DNA of 64,000 nt from contig NZ_JACAOR010000011.1 in the NCBI RefSeq assembly GCF_013386115.1, forward strand, positions 310,001 through 374,000. Direction: 5' to 3'. This DNA is from Pseudomonas gingeri (GTDB lineage Bacteria; Pseudomonadota; Gammaproteobacteria; Pseudomonadales; Pseudomonadaceae). How positions within the stretch are numbered: the first letter of the stretch is position 1; each line of letters starts with the position of its first letter. The notes beneath the pieces were generated by a model. It was given only the letters and a program-made list of their open reading frames with translations. It searched no databases and had not been told where the DNA came from. Made by a program: the position numbers and the translations under genes. Shown piece after piece: positions 1 to 9,038 of this stretch.

Positions 1-470
1 CCGGCGGACAACGCAGCTCCCGATGGCTCGGCAAGCTGGCCAGGGTTGTCGATCAGGCCCAGTTCGAGTTCTGCATCGCAATCGCGATAGTTATCGCGGA
101 AGGTCAGTTGAATCAGGCCGCGCCCTCGGTATTTCCAGCCGTCTCCCGTATTGGCGAGCCCGTTGCCGTAGCGGGAAGCGTAGGCGATGTTGGCGATCAT
201 GTCTGGTTTGTACGCGCATTCATTGGCTGCCTTGCAATTGAAGCGATTTTTCCAGAGAAGCATCAACTGGGCTGCGCTGTAGTCGAGATTTTCGCTCAGT
301 ATGCGTAACTGCTCACTTTCATAACCTACCTGGGCGAGAAAGGCGGCGATACGCAGCGGGCTGTCGATTGCATACCTCTGCATGGCTTCATTGAGAGGGG
401 CGATGAACAAGGCGGCGGAGTCGCCCGATTTCGGCAGGATCGCCCGTAATACTTCTAGAGTGATGGTCAT
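1..470 (-). CDS. GH19 chitinase/lysozyme-like protein (C-terminus cut by window edge)
   Basis: The reading frame begins at an ATG whose complement is at 468-470 and stays open to the left edge of the window, so only the first 156 codons are visible. The sequence has the glycoside hydrolase family 19 layout used by bacterial chitinases and phage-type endolysins: Glu51 in AFLAQVGYESEQ is the likely catalytic acid, followed by NLDYSA, and by WKYRGRGLIQLT near residues 112-123, the family's substrate-cleft signature. No signal peptide is visible, as in endolysins that need a holin or lysis for release. It is the last visible gene of the leftward operon starting at 5602, 59 bp after the tail-collar gene. 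It probably cuts peptidoglycan or chitin. The family is well supported; the substrate is not. Confidence 0.85.
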   Translation of the reverse strand, partial: MTITLEVLRAILPKSGDSAALFIAPLNEAMQRYAIDSPLRIAAFLAQVGYESEQLRILSENLDYSAAQLMLLWKNRFNCKAANECAYKPDMIANIAYASRYGNGLANTGDGWKYRGRGLIQLTFRDNYRDCDAELELGLIDNPGQLAEPSGAALSA

Positions 471-529
471 CCCTGTTTCCTCTGAGAGTTATGTCTGCAC
501 GGTGTTGCGCGGCGGGCTGTCGGTTTTGC

Positions 530-1126
530 TCAACCGCGATGGTGGATGCGATACCGATAACGAATGATGTGGTTGAGATACAGATTGACCGGGCGCGTTT
601 CCTTGGCCGTGCGTGGCGTGTCGTAGTCCGGGCTGGTGTCCTCGACAATGTCGGCGGTGGTTTTGGGGGCAGGGTCGAGGATCCAGCCTGGCGTACCTTC
701 CCCGACTGCCGGCGGCCCTTTCTGGACCAGGGCGGTGTAATGGTGTTCGTGCCCCTGGAAGGCATCGGCCTGCAATGTCCCGACCCGATTGCCGACCGCC
801 CCTTTTCCATCGGAACTCGATGCCTTGCGCGAATCTTTGTCGGGGTCTGTCGAACTATCGGCGCTGACGCCCCGGATGAATCGACCGCGCAGGTCTGGCA
901 GATTGAAATGATCGGCATCCTTGTAGCCATATGCCTGGCCGATCACACCAAACAACTCCGGATAATCCTGACGATTCAATGAGGCGCCGTTACAGAACAA
1001 CCAACCGGCGCGGGCAAGGTTGGTCCTGATCTGATCCAGGTTGACGCCATCCCCGGAATCGGAGCTGGCCAGGGGACCCGCATAGGGGACAACCGCTCCC
1101 ACCGGGAAACAATCATTCATGTCCAT
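530..1126 (-). CDS. Phage tail collar domain protein (microcystin-dependent-protein-like)
   Basis: This 198-residue protein starts PVGAVVPYAGP and has a WLFCNGASL stretch followed by YPELFGVIGQAYG and FNLPDLRGRFIRG, the standard signature of the phage tail collar family (tail fibre tips and Mdp-like exported proteins). The C-terminal part ends in VNLYLNHIIRYRYRI, also typical. I chose the ATG at 1126, which overlaps the end of the 928-residue upstream gene by 14 bp and implies translational coupling; a second ATG two codons later is possible. No other tail, capsid, portal or integrase gene lies nearby, so it is not part of a visible prophage. In this operon it may be a receptor-binding or structural tip for the neighbouring unknown proteins, which is inference. 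Confidence 0.85.
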   Translation of the reverse strand: MDMNDCFPVGAVVPYAGPLASSDSGDGVNLDQIRTNLARAGWLFCNGASLNRQDYPELFGVIGQAYGYKDADHFNLPDLRGRFIRGVSADSSTDPDKDSRKASSSDGKGAVGNRVGTLQADAFQGHEHHYTALVQKGPPAVGEGTPGWILDPAPKTTADIVEDTSPDYDTPRTAKETRPVNLYLNHIIRYRYRIHHRG

Positions 1127-3899
1127 GATTGATCGCCTGTGTCGGCTCTTGAGCGGTGGTCGGCATTGCCGGCAGTTGCGCCCCTTGCTGCAAGTACAGC
1201 AGCGAGGTCGGTAGCCGTACGGTCCAACGCCGACGTGTGCGCGCGACGTAGTCGGGCTCTGGTCCCTGTAGTTCTTCCAGCAAAAAGAGCGTGCCTTCGG
1301 TGACGGGAGTGCAGTGGATATCACCGATCCAGGGCTGGGGGAATTGCAGGGCAAACAGCAGTCGGGCCTCATGCCCCGGAGCGACCGGTATCCGTGCGGT
1401 GGCAACGCTGGCTTGCAAGAAGCGCGTGAACAGTTTTTCGGAGGTGGACGCGGTGATGGCAAGAGCGCCCACCGGGTCCTCCCCAACGATCTGCGCTTCG
1501 TAATGCCAACCCATTTCAGTCCAGCGCAGTTGTGCCGCCAGGTACCCGGCGTCGGTAGCCGGGGCGGGTGCCAGCAATGCCAGGCAGCCCTGCATCAGGG
1601 TTGTACGCTGTATTTCAGTGGTATGCCCGGCGCTGGTACTGGCGATCTGTCGGGCCAGTGCCGCCTGATAGTCATCCTGGGCCTGTTGCCAGGCCTGCTG
1701 CAGACGTTCGTAGGTACGCACTTGCCAGGACACCAGCAATGGGTCGCCATTTGTGGTGTCGCGCTTGCAGTTCACTTCGAGCGTCACACCCCAGACGGCG
1801 GCGGCCGACATGGCTGTCACGGGAATAGCCCCGATGAGACCTGCGACATGCTGCAGTTCCACGCTGCTGACCTGCGAGACCGGCATCGGCGTAGGTGTGA
1901 TCACCACGTTGCCCACGCTGGTCGAACTGTTGGTGCTCGGTGTGACGACGGTCAGTACCGCGGGTGTGCTCGTTGTGCCGGGAATAGTCTGGACCTGGCC
2001 GGCAACGGCGCAGGTCAGGTTGTGCTGATTGTCCAGGAGGGCAAGGGTCATCTGCCCGTCAACGCCCAGATAACCTTTGGGAACGCTCAGGACGCTCAGG
2101 TCACCCACCAGCATCTGGTTGACCGTGACGACCACTCGGCGCGTGTCCGCCGGCGGTGGGGCCATGTCGCTGAGCCCGTATTGTGCGCCCAGGGCCTGAT
2201 AATTGCTCGGCAGCACATCACTGTAACTGTCGATTGCAGGCGTTGAGTCGGCCAGGGAAAGGGGCGCGCAAAGGGGTGGGGAACAGGACTGCAGAACTTG
2301 TTCGGTCCAGCTCTGGGCGGGTTCCTTTATCTTGAACTCCAGCACCAGGCGCCGGCCGATATCCACCAAATGCACCTGCATCAACTTGTCCACCCAGTGA
2401 TAGATGCCAACCAGACGCTGGTTGCCGGCATTGTCGATCAGACTGCTCCGGCGACGCTCGCAGGCCTGCCGCCAGACATGCCCACGATGCCGGGTCACCC
2501 GATCGCCGATATGCCGGGCGGCCTTTTCGGTCAGTTGTTGTATCCGTTGCGAGCGATCCTGCTCTGCCCACGAGGCACCGGCGTTGGCGCCTGTCCAACT
2601 GCCGCTGAGGTACTCATTGAGGTTTTCATAGCTCGGTGAGACATCGCTCAGGTTGCGTGCAACCCCTTCGCTGGCCATGACTTCCTGAAGGGCATTGGTG
2701 AGGTCGCTGCTGGCGGATGTCTGCTGGCTCTGGTCACGTACGCTTTGCCGCTCGGTGTCGTTGTCGTCGTGCTCCTGGCGATAGCTGCGCGATTGTTCCT
2801 GATGTTCCTGGCGCTCATGGGGCATGACGTTGACGACATCGGCCAGTTCCCCCGGGCTATAACCCAGCAGGCACTGGTGCGCGCGCTTCAGCGTGGCCGG
2901 TCCCAGTATGCTCCATGTGCTGTCGGTCGCGGGCGCCGCAAGGGCCAGGTCGGTGGTGGTGACGGCGTCGGGAAGTGCGGTGATTGCCGACAGTACCAGT
3001 GTCCGTGTCCCGGGGGCTTCGAGGCGGGGGTCGCACTGCTCCAGGCGGTCGAGGAAGTGTCCTGTACGCAATATGTCGATCAACTGCGCTGCGAGACCGG
3101 CCTGTTGGCTTGTACCTGTTAGGGCCAGGACAAACAGGCTTTGCCAGACGCTGGCCTGACTGCTGGTCCAGTCCGCGCTGGCGAGGAAATGATCGATCTC
3201 TTCACCCAGCAGCAGCTCGGTCTGTTTCCAGATATCGGGTAATGACTGTTCGCCGGGGAGTGTGGCCAGCAACTCCAGGCGTAGTGCCGGAAAGCGGTTG
3301 ATGGGGGCCGGCAGGGTCGAGATATCACTGATGAAACCGCCGAACGCCAGGGCGGTGGCCTGTTTTTCGGCCGTATTGGTGCACTGGCTCAGGCTGGTAT
3401 AGAGCGGCAGGCTCTCCGGTGACTTGAGGCGGATGAAGCGCAGTTGCATGTCGGCGCGTTCACCCGGCGTGAGTGGATGCAGCCAGATGAAGGGCGGCAG
3501 ATCCATGGCCTCGTGAGGCATTTCGGTGAATGACTGCCCGTCTTCGTCAATGAGCTCGTGAGGTTGGGCGTCCAGTAACCAGCCACCAATGGCGGTGTTG
3601 AGAAACTTGTCATGGCTCAGGGGCAGGTTGCCTATCAGGTGCGCTTCCCCGGGGGCGATATCCAGTGTCAGTGTGACTTCTATGTTGCCTACCTTTTTTT
3701 CCACCCAGCGCTCCGGGTGAGCAGGGGTTCCGAGCTGGAAGGGGTATGCTTCGTTGAGGTTGCGGTAGAGGATCTGACCACTGACTGAGGTCTTGTCATC
3801 GCCCACGATCCAGGAGATTTCCAGCTCGATACCGCCGCGTGCGACGATTTTCCATGGGGACTGTCGGTGCGCCATCTCCACCGCTTCGTTGTTGCTCAT
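1113..3899 (-). CDS. Uncharacterised 928-residue protein of the collar/GH19 operon
   Basis: I do not recognise this protein. The start at 3899 (MSNNEAVEM) is preceded by AGGAG at a spacing of 6. No signal peptide or membrane segment is evident. The N-terminal third is beta-rich (for example IELEISWIVGDD, NIEVTLTLDIAPGE). Residues about 360-399 are a charged, Gln/Arg/His-rich linker, followed by a helical segment and the aromatic stretch GIYHWVDKLMQVHLVDIG at about residues 498-515, which looks like a structural interface. The C-terminal third is again beta-rich, with Ser/Thr/Val-rich linkers. It lies 126 bp after a small beta protein and overlaps the tail-collar gene. Its size and multi-domain layout suggest a structural or toxin-like main component of the operon, but no catalytic motif was found. 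Confidence 0.7.
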   Translation of the reverse strand: MSNNEAVEMAHRQSPWKIVARGGIELEISWIVGDDKTSVSGQILYRNLNEAYPFQLGTPAHPERWVEKKVGNIEVTLTLDIAPGEAHLIGNLPLSHDKFLNTAIGGWLLDAQPHELIDEDGQSFTEMPHEAMDLPPFIWLHPLTPGERADMQLRFIRLKSPESLPLYTSLSQCTNTAEKQATALAFGGFISDISTLPAPINRFPALRLELLATLPGEQSLPDIWKQTELLLGEEIDHFLASADWTSSQASVWQSLFVLALTGTSQQAGLAAQLIDILRTGHFLDRLEQCDPRLEAPGTRTLVLSAITALPDAVTTTDLALAAPATDSTWSILGPATLKRAHQCLLGYSPGELADVVNVMPHERQEHQEQSRSYRQEHDDNDTERQSVRDQSQQTSASSDLTNALQEVMASEGVARNLSDVSPSYENLNEYLSGSWTGANAGASWAEQDRSQRIQQLTEKAARHIGDRVTRHRGHVWRQACERRRSSLIDNAGNQRLVGIYHWVDKLMQVHLVDIGRRLVLEFKIKEPAQSWTEQVLQSCSPPLCAPLSLADSTPAIDSYSDVLPSNYQALGAQYGLSDMAPPPADTRRVVVTVNQMLVGDLSVLSVPKGYLGVDGQMTLALLDNQHNLTCAVAGQVQTIPGTTSTPAVLTVVTPSTNSSTSVGNVVITPTPMPVSQVSSVELQHVAGLIGAIPVTAMSAAAVWGVTLEVNCKRDTTNGDPLLVSWQVRTYERLQQAWQQAQDDYQAALARQIASTSAGHTTEIQRTTLMQGCLALLAPAPATDAGYLAAQLRWTEMGWHYEAQIVGEDPVGALAITASTSEKLFTRFLQASVATARIPVAPGHEARLLFALQFPQPWIGDIHCTPVTEGTLFLLEELQGPEPDYVARTRRRWTVRLPTSLLYLQQGAQLPAMPTTAQEPTQAINHGHE

Positions 3900-4025
3900 G
3901 GTGTGCTCCTGCAATAAGTCCTGGGCAGCGGTTTGGGCCAGTTGTCCTGACTCCGAAGGCATGGAGAGGGCGGCTGGCGTCGTGCATGAGAGCGCTGTCC
4001 GGTATGGGCTGTCCTTTTGATGCGT

Positions 4026-4367
4026 TCAGTTGTCTTGAGGCGGCCTGGTGTCGCCGGCTTTGGCCTCATCGCCCTGGGTGACCTGTGTCAGCCTGTACGT
4101 GGCCTCGTCCGCCACTGCCGAGCACAAAAGCGTTGCGTTGGCGGAGGTCGGGCTCAGTTCGGGTGTCAGGATGCTGACCTTGGTTTTGTTCGAAGTGACG
4201 ATGGCATACGCGCGCCATCCGCCACTGTCCGGATCGGTCGGGTGAGTCGCCTGGCCACCGGGCGGTAGCGTCAGCATGGTCAGTTGATCCTTGTCGTCGG
4301 CTATCAGGTAGGTCACCTGGGCGTCCGTAGTGTCGGCGGTGAGTGTCAGTTTTGTCGGGTCGGCCAT
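4026..4367 (-). CDS. Small uncharacterised beta-rich protein
   Basis: A 113-residue protein starting MADPTKLTLTADTTDAQV. The ATG at 4367 is placed 9 bases after AGGA; another ATG three codons upstream directly abuts that AGGA and is less likely. The first 60 residues follow the same pattern as the N-terminal half of the larger neighbour encoded at 5054-5602: a beta strand, an Asn/Asp-Thr turn, AxYxx-D/G, LP, a Pro-Gly-rich turn and a Gly-x-Y/W-strand. This suggests a one-domain relative of the same family. It has no signal peptide and no cysteine pair. It is third in the leftward operon, 37 bp after the gene before it. Function unknown. Confidence 0.6.
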   Translation of the reverse strand: MADPTKLTLTADTTDAQVTYLIADDKDQLTMLTLPPGGQATHPTDPDSGGWRAYAIVTSNKTKVSILTPELSPTSANATLLCSAVADEATYRLTQVTQGDEAKAGDTRPPQDN

Positions 4368-4404
4368 GTTGTTCATTCCTGCCAGAAGGCGTAGGTGTCG
4401 GGCA

Positions 4405-4986
4405 TCATCGGTGATGCCTGCGGACTATCAGGTTGATGATGGGGCTGGTATTGCCCTGGTGTGTCCGGGTATCGATCAGAAGGTCGCTGTACCACTGCTT
4501 GATCGGTACACGGGCGGTGGTGACCCCATTGACGAGGGCCACGACTTCCATGCCCGCTGCGGCCAGCAGAGTGCTACGACTACTCGGCAACTCGAATGTC
4601 CTGGCGAAAGGACTGCGCAGGAAGCGGACTTCAAACCGCACGCTGCCCGCACACTGGTTGTACAGCTCGATACCTTCGGCGGTGCCTGGTGCTTCGTCGT
4701 CGAGACGGAACTGGTAGGTATCCCCCCGGGCTTGCATCTTGGCGACCAGACGTCCCGGTTTTGCCGGCGGATGCGCGGGAGCCATATGGGTCACGCAAGT
4801 GTTTTCATCGGTGAAATAGGCTCGGATATCGATGCCACTGCCCTCGGGATCGGGAATCGACAGGCCGGCACCGGCACCGAGCCAGGAGTCCCAGATCAGG
4901 CAGTTTTCCTGGTAGAACCTGAGCTGCACGGCACAAAGACTGCGATTGAGAACCCTGAGAGCGGACGTCCGAGCGTGTAGAGTCAC
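4405..4986 (-). CDS. Uncharacterised beta-rich protein related to its operon neighbours
   Basis: A 193-residue protein if translation begins at the GTG at 4986, which has AGGA 8 bases upstream and puts a beta strand (VTLHARTSALRVLN) at the N-terminus as in its neighbours; an ATG at 5031 would add 15 residues without a clear ribosome site. The C-terminal half contains VRFEVRFLRSPFARTFEL and then ALVNGVTTARVP, which matches the VTFTILKDGKPLQN ... AVINGVTTETLV layout of the protein encoded just upstream, so the two are probably distant members of one fold. No signal peptide or catalytic motif. Second gene of the leftward operon. Function unknown. Confidence 0.6.
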   Translation of the reverse strand: MTLHARTSALRVLNRSLCAVQLRFYQENCLIWDSWLGAGAGLSIPDPEGSGIDIRAYFTDENTCVTHMAPAHPPAKPGRLVAKMQARGDTYQFRLDDEAPGTAEGIELYNQCAGSVRFEVRFLRSPFARTFELPSSRSTLLAAAGMEVVALVNGVTTARVPIKQWYSDLLIDTRTHQGNTSPIINLIVRRHHR

Positions 4987-5053
4987 GGGAATTATCCTGG
5001 CGGCAAGGCAGCCATAAGGGCGATGTGCCATTATGGCTGCTTCTGATGCCTGC

Positions 5054-5602
5054 TTAGCCGGTGATGGTCAGCGAGTAATAGTCGCGCTCAAGGATCGAAC
5101 CGTTGGTGACGGCGGTGACGGTGGCTTTAGGACTGGAGGTCACCAGTGTCTCGGTGGTGACACCGTTGATCACGGCATAGATGTAGAACGTGTTGCTGAT
5201 GTCCAGGGTCTGGTTCTGGCCACTGTCGTTCACCACGATGTTTTGCAGCGGCTTGCCATCTTTGAGGATGGTGAAGGTTACCGGATTGATGCAGGTTTTC
5301 TGGAAGCTCAGCTGGTTGGAGACGTTGCTCGGGAATTCAACCACATCGAACTCATAGGTTCCCTGAGCCTTGACCTGCAGGACTTGCGCCAGGAAGCCCA
5401 TGCTGCCTGACACATCCAGTGGTGCAGAGGTGTAGGTGTTGCCTTCGATCAGGGTGGTAGCGGTGATCTGGTAGGTGTCGCCCACTGGGACGGTTTGCAT
5501 GGCGTTCGGTTGGATGGCCGGCAGGTTGGAAATGATCTGCTGACCCTTCTTGACGACGTACTGGGCATCGAACTGGGTCTGGTTGAGCAAGGTAATAGTC
5601 AT
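5054..5602 (-). CDS. Uncharacterised beta-rich protein, paralogue 1
   Basis: First gene of the leftward operon, 182 residues, with AGGAG seven bases before its ATG. It is a clear paralogue of the protein encoded at 9039-9584: both share SMGFLAQVLQV, QLSFQKTC.NPVTFT and NG(V/I)TT blocks and are the same length. The alternation of short hydrophobic strands and Asn/Asp/Gly turns suggests an all-beta, possibly two-domain sandwich. It carries a single cysteine, no signal peptide and no membrane segment. A promoter for the operon should lie in the 5603-5900 interval shared with the divergent regulator. Lectin-like, pore-forming or structural roles are all possible; I cannot choose among them. Confidence 0.7.
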   Translation of the reverse strand: MTITLLNQTQFDAQYVVKKGQQIISNLPAIQPNAMQTVPVGDTYQITATTLIEGNTYTSAPLDVSGSMGFLAQVLQVKAQGTYEFDVVEFPSNVSNQLSFQKTCINPVTFTILKDGKPLQNIVVNDSGQNQTLDISNTFYIYAVINGVTTETLVTSSPKATVTAVTNGSILERDYYSLTITG

Positions 5603-5900
5603 GAACAGCTCCTGGGTGTGGGCTTGGCCTTCGCCCGAATGGGGTTGGGTGGCCTGTGCAACGTGTCGGTTTCCGGTTCCAACACACTTGAAAACCGGGT
5701 TGTCAGTTTTGTTGTGTCAGCGCAATCCTGGCTCAGGATCGGTGCTCTGGAGGCCTGGCCGGTTGACGGAAGTGACTTTCGAGTAAGGAGGGGGCCCAAG
5801 TCCTTAAGCGCCCTGAAATCGGGCTGAAATTTTCTGAAGATCGATGTTCGCCCTGGCTCGAAGGGGCAGAGGCTCGAGCAGGTTGTTTACAGGGAAGAAA
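5603..5900. promoter_or_regulatory. Divergent intergenic region with candidate regulator site
   Basis: This 298-bp gap separates the leftward operon from the divergent STAND regulator and must carry promoters in both directions. It contains CGGAAGTGACTTTCG at 5767-5781. Both heptamers, CGGAAGT and GACTTTCG, recur in reverse orientation as GACTTCCGAAAGTC at 8484-8497, and CGGAAGT recurs at 9611-9617, in the upstream regions of the two other genes of this cluster. A direct repeat CTGAAAT spaced by 4 bp lies just before the regulator. No unambiguous -35/-10 pair was assigned. Confidence 0.35.
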
Positions 5901-8450
5901 ATGACGCGCGACTACCGATTTGGACGATTTGAAGTTCGCCCAGCCGAGCGGAGGTTGTATGTCGATGGCAGTCCCATTGTCTTGGGAACTCGTGCTTTTG
6001 ATGTATTACTGGCCTTGATCGAGCGCCGCGAGCGCATGGTGACCAAAGGCGAGCTGCTTGAGCTGGTGTGGCCGAACCTGTTCGTCGAGGAAAACAACCT
6101 GCAGGTTCAGGTTTCGACATTGCGCAAGGTGTTGGGAGGACAGGCGGTGGTCACGGTGACTGGCCAGGGCTACCGCTTTGCAATGGTGGTGGAGGAACCG
6201 CCTTTACCCTCTGCCGGGGCCGTTGATGCGCTTGTGCCAAGCCTGCCCGCGGCGCTGCGAAAACTCATGGGGCGGGATCGAGAGCTCGTCGATCTGCTGG
6301 AGCTCGTCCAGGCTTACCCGCTGGTGTCTGTCGTCGGGGCGGCGGGGATAGGCAAGAGTGCATTGGCGCTGGCGGCGGCCCACCAGTTGAAACCTGCCGT
6401 CTGGGTCGAGCTCTCCGGTGTCACCGATCCGGAGCAGTTGGTGCAGACGATTGCGCGCGCTGCGATGCTGCCGATCCGAACCGATGAGCCACTGGGCGAA
6501 TTACTTCTGGCCCTGGGCCCCCTCGGGGCCGTGCTGGTCCTTGATGGCGCCGAACATCTGCTGGAGGCCATCGCCCGGTTCGCCGGGGCCGTTGGCAAGA
6601 AAGCGCCTGGAGTTCGATTGCTGATTACCAGCCAGGCCGCGATCAGGGGCGAAAGCGAGCGGGTCTTTCGGCTCGCAGGCCTGTCGGTGCCCGGCACCGA
6701 TGTGTCGGCCCACGAAGCCATGCAGTATGGGGCGGTGAGCTTGTTCGCCGACCAGGCACAGGCGGTCGACCGTACCTTCAGGGTCACCCCCGAGAATGTC
6801 GCCGCCGTGATTTCCGTGTGTCGGCAGCTCAACGGCATGGCCTTGCCGATCAAGTTGGCCGCCGCCAGGTTGCCCTTGCTCGGGGTGCGAGGCGTGGCAT
6901 CGCGGCTGGGGGAACGTCTGGGGATGTTGAACGGTCTCCGGCGAGGTGGCGGCGGTAGTCGCCAGCAGACCGTTGGTGCGGGACTCGACTGGAGCTATAG
7001 CCTGCTCTCTACCCCGGAGCAGACCTTGTTGCGTCGCTGCGTGGTGTTTGTCGCAGGCTTCACCCTGGAGTTGGCGACGGCGGTATGCGGTGAGATCACG
7101 CTGGATAAATGGACCGCGATAGATGCCCTGGATGCCCTGGTGGATCGATCGCTGGTCGAGGTTCAGGACGGTCCGGTCCGGCGTTACCAACTTTGCGAGT
7201 ATGTAGTCGAGTACGCCAGGGCCAGGTTGCACCAGGCGGGGGAAACAGAGCTTTTGCGTCATCGGCACGCGTTGAGTTGCACCGAGTTGATGATCCGGGC
7301 GTATGAGGCTTACTGGGACTGCGGTGACAAGTATTGGCTGGAGGACTATGCAGCGGACACCGACAACGTCCGGGCGGCATTGGACTGGAGCCTGGAACAC
7401 CAGCCGGAACTGGCCTTGAGGTTGCTTGGTGTATCCGGCCCGCTGTTCTTCCAGCAAGGGCTGGTCAGTGAAGGTCGCCAGCGTTTTCTTGCGCTTGAGT
7501 CCGTTGCCCTGGCACTGGATCGGACTCTTGTGCTGGAGGCTTCACCCTTCGAGCTGGAGACACTGCTGGCCAGGTACTGGCTGGAGTTCAGTCGGCTGCA
7601 TGCGGGGAACGGCACATGCCGTTCGACGGATTTTGCTCCCCGGGCACTGGCGTTCTATCGCTCGCTGGATGATCCGCGTGGGGTTTTCCTGGCGCTGTGT
7701 CGAGCCATGGACTGTGCGTTCCTGCCATCTGGCGAGGCACCTTGCATTCTCGAGGAGATTATCGAAATCGAGTCTGCCGACTGGTCGCCTCGACTGCGGG
7801 CCGAGCGACTGATGGCGGAAGTCAGCCTGTACCAGCGTTGCGAGCAACCCGAAGAAGCCTGTTTCGCCCTGGAGTCCCTGCACCTGTTGGCGCTGTCGGC
7901 AGGGCTGGAAAGCATTGAGCGGCTGGCACTCAATGCCCAGGCCAAGCTCAACCTGGCCAGGGGCGAGTATGAGCGTGCCCTGCAGCGCAGTCAGGCATTG
8001 TGCCGCCAGCGTGGTATCCATCGAAACATCGTCCTGCCACATGCCTTGGCCACGATGGCGATGGCTTTGCTCTCGCTGGGCAAAATGCGCGAGGCGCGCA
8101 AGGTGCTGGTGGACTTCGTGGCCGAGTCCAGGCGCCTGGGCTGGGAGTGGTTCGGTCTGTATACCGATCTTTTTGTCTGGTTGGCGGCACTGGAGAACCG
8201 GCTCGCCGCTGCCGCCCGCCTGATGGGGTATGCAAAGCTTGCCTATGACGCCGCGGGGGCACGGGATTTCGGCACGACAAGAATCCGTGTGCGCAACTCG
8301 CATATGATCTTCAAACGCCTGGACAAACCATTCATTTCCCGACTGATGGTCGAAGGCGCCCGCATGGACCGTGAGATGTTCTGCACTCTGGCATTGTCCA
8401 GGCAATCCGTCGAGCAGGTGATGCCGACGGCATCCGAACTGGAGGATTGA
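5901..8450 (+). CDS. Winged-helix transcriptional regulator with STAND-type ATPase and helical repeat domain
   Basis: An 849-residue cytoplasmic regulator. Residues 1-95 are an OmpR/CadC-type winged helix (YRFGRFEVRPAERRLYVDG, LVWPNLFVEENNLQVQVSTL, TVTGQGYRF). Residues about 144-156 give a Walker A, VVGAAGIGKSALAL, and about 208-219 a Walker B-like AVLVLDGAEH, which defines a STAND/AP-ATPase module; the rest is helical and TPR-like. The ATG at 5901 follows AGGGAAGAAA. Proteins of this architecture lack a receiver domain and are thought to sense a ligand or partner through the C-terminal repeats. It is divergent from the operon at 1-5602 and lies between the two paralogous beta-protein genes, so it is the probable activator of this cluster. 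That assignment is from context. Confidence 0.85.
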   Translation: MTRDYRFGRFEVRPAERRLYVDGSPIVLGTRAFDVLLALIERRERMVTKGELLELVWPNLFVEENNLQVQVSTLRKVLGGQAVVTVTGQGYRFAMVVEEPPLPSAGAVDALVPSLPAALRKLMGRDRELVDLLELVQAYPLVSVVGAAGIGKSALALAAAHQLKPAVWVELSGVTDPEQLVQTIARAAMLPIRTDEPLGELLLALGPLGAVLVLDGAEHLLEAIARFAGAVGKKAPGVRLLITSQAAIRGESERVFRLAGLSVPGTDVSAHEAMQYGAVSLFADQAQAVDRTFRVTPENVAAVISVCRQLNGMALPIKLAAARLPLLGVRGVASRLGERLGMLNGLRRGGGGSRQQTVGAGLDWSYSLLSTPEQTLLRRCVVFVAGFTLELATAVCGEITLDKWTAIDALDALVDRSLVEVQDGPVRRYQLCEYVVEYARARLHQAGETELLRHRHALSCTELMIRAYEAYWDCGDKYWLEDYAADTDNVRAALDWSLEHQPELALRLLGVSGPLFFQQGLVSEGRQRFLALESVALALDRTLVLEASPFELETLLARYWLEFSRLHAGNGTCRSTDFAPRALAFYRSLDDPRGVFLALCRAMDCAFLPSGEAPCILEEIIEIESADWSPRLRAERLMAEVSLYQRCEQPEEACFALESLHLLALSAGLESIERLALNAQAKLNLARGEYERALQRSQALCRQRGIHRNIVLPHALATMAMALLSLGKMREARKVLVDFVAESRRLGWEWFGLYTDLFVWLAALENRLAAAARLMGYAKLAYDAAGARDFGTTRIRVRNSHMIFKRLDKPFISRLMVEGARMDREMFCTLALSRQSVEQVMPTASELED

Positions 8451-8483
8451 GCGCCGGGTGTCAGGCGAAACACGGGTTGCTTT

Positions 8484-8497
8484 GACTTCCGAAAGTC
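8484..8497. promoter_or_regulatory. Inverted repeat, candidate operator
   Basis: GACTTCCGAAAGTC has 5-bp arms GACTT/AAGTC around CCGA and lies 81 bp before the ATG at 8578. Its reverse complement contains both GACTTTCG and CGGAAGT, which also occur together at 5767-5781 in the promoter region of the main operon. It is a candidate site for the STAND regulator; binding is untested. Confidence 0.3.
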
Positions 8498-8577
8498 GAG
8501 GCATTAACTTCGCGACTTTTTACCCGCGACTCCCGACGTTCGCGGGCACGCGCACTCTATTGTTAAGGAAGGGCACG

Positions 8578-9000
8578 ATGGCCGAAATGGCACAGCAGGA
8601 CGATTTGTTCCAGGTAGACAAGCGGCTCTCCCTCAAGCCCGTGACGGACTTCAATGCCTTCCTGCTCCAGGCGTTTGCCGATGGGCCGTGCCAGTGCATG
8701 CGCTGCGTGGACGCGGCGGGTAGCGAGAGCGGTTATGCCTTCCAGCACACCTTCGAACTGGGCAAGGTGGTCAACCGCCAGTTCGCCAGGACCACCCCGA
8801 GCGAGGTCCTGCTGGTGCTGAAGAAGGCCTGGCTGTCGTTCTTCAAGACCGACCTGGAGGTTCCCGGACTGCTGGACCTCCCGGCAGTACAGGAGTTCGT
8901 CAAACCCGAGTTGCATATTCGCCTGCGTCCGTTGTTGCTGGCTTGCGGCCTGATCGAGGAGCGCGAAGGCGGGTGGATGTTGCAGGCGGTTGCGGAATAG
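8578..9000 (+). CDS. Small uncharacterised protein downstream of the STAND regulator
   Basis: A 140-residue soluble protein with a good ribosome site (AAGGAAGGG before the ATG at 8578). It contains a cysteine cluster CQCMRC near residue 40 that could bind a metal, and a mainly helical C-terminal half (SEVLLVLKKAWLSFF, RPLLLACGLIEERE) that may form a small helix-turn-helix or partner-binding domain. It follows the regulator by 127 bp in the same direction and converges with paralogue 2 at 9039. I do not recognise the family. It could be an accessory regulator or chaperone of this cluster. Confidence 0.55.
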   Translation: MAEMAQQDDLFQVDKRLSLKPVTDFNAFLLQAFADGPCQCMRCVDAAGSESGYAFQHTFELGKVVNRQFARTTPSEVLLVLKKAWLSFFKTDLEVPGLLDLPAVQEFVKPELHIRLRPLLLACGLIEEREGGWMLQAVAE

Positions 9001-9038
9001 CGCGTTATGGGCGTCCTTGCCCTCTGCATGCTGTTTGA

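Noticed and set aside
1..1126. Prophage, because of the tail-collar and GH19 genes
   Set aside because: No capsid, terminase, tail tube, sheath, holin or integrase in the window, and the neighbouring genes are not phage-like. Sequence to the left is not visible, so this is only provisional.
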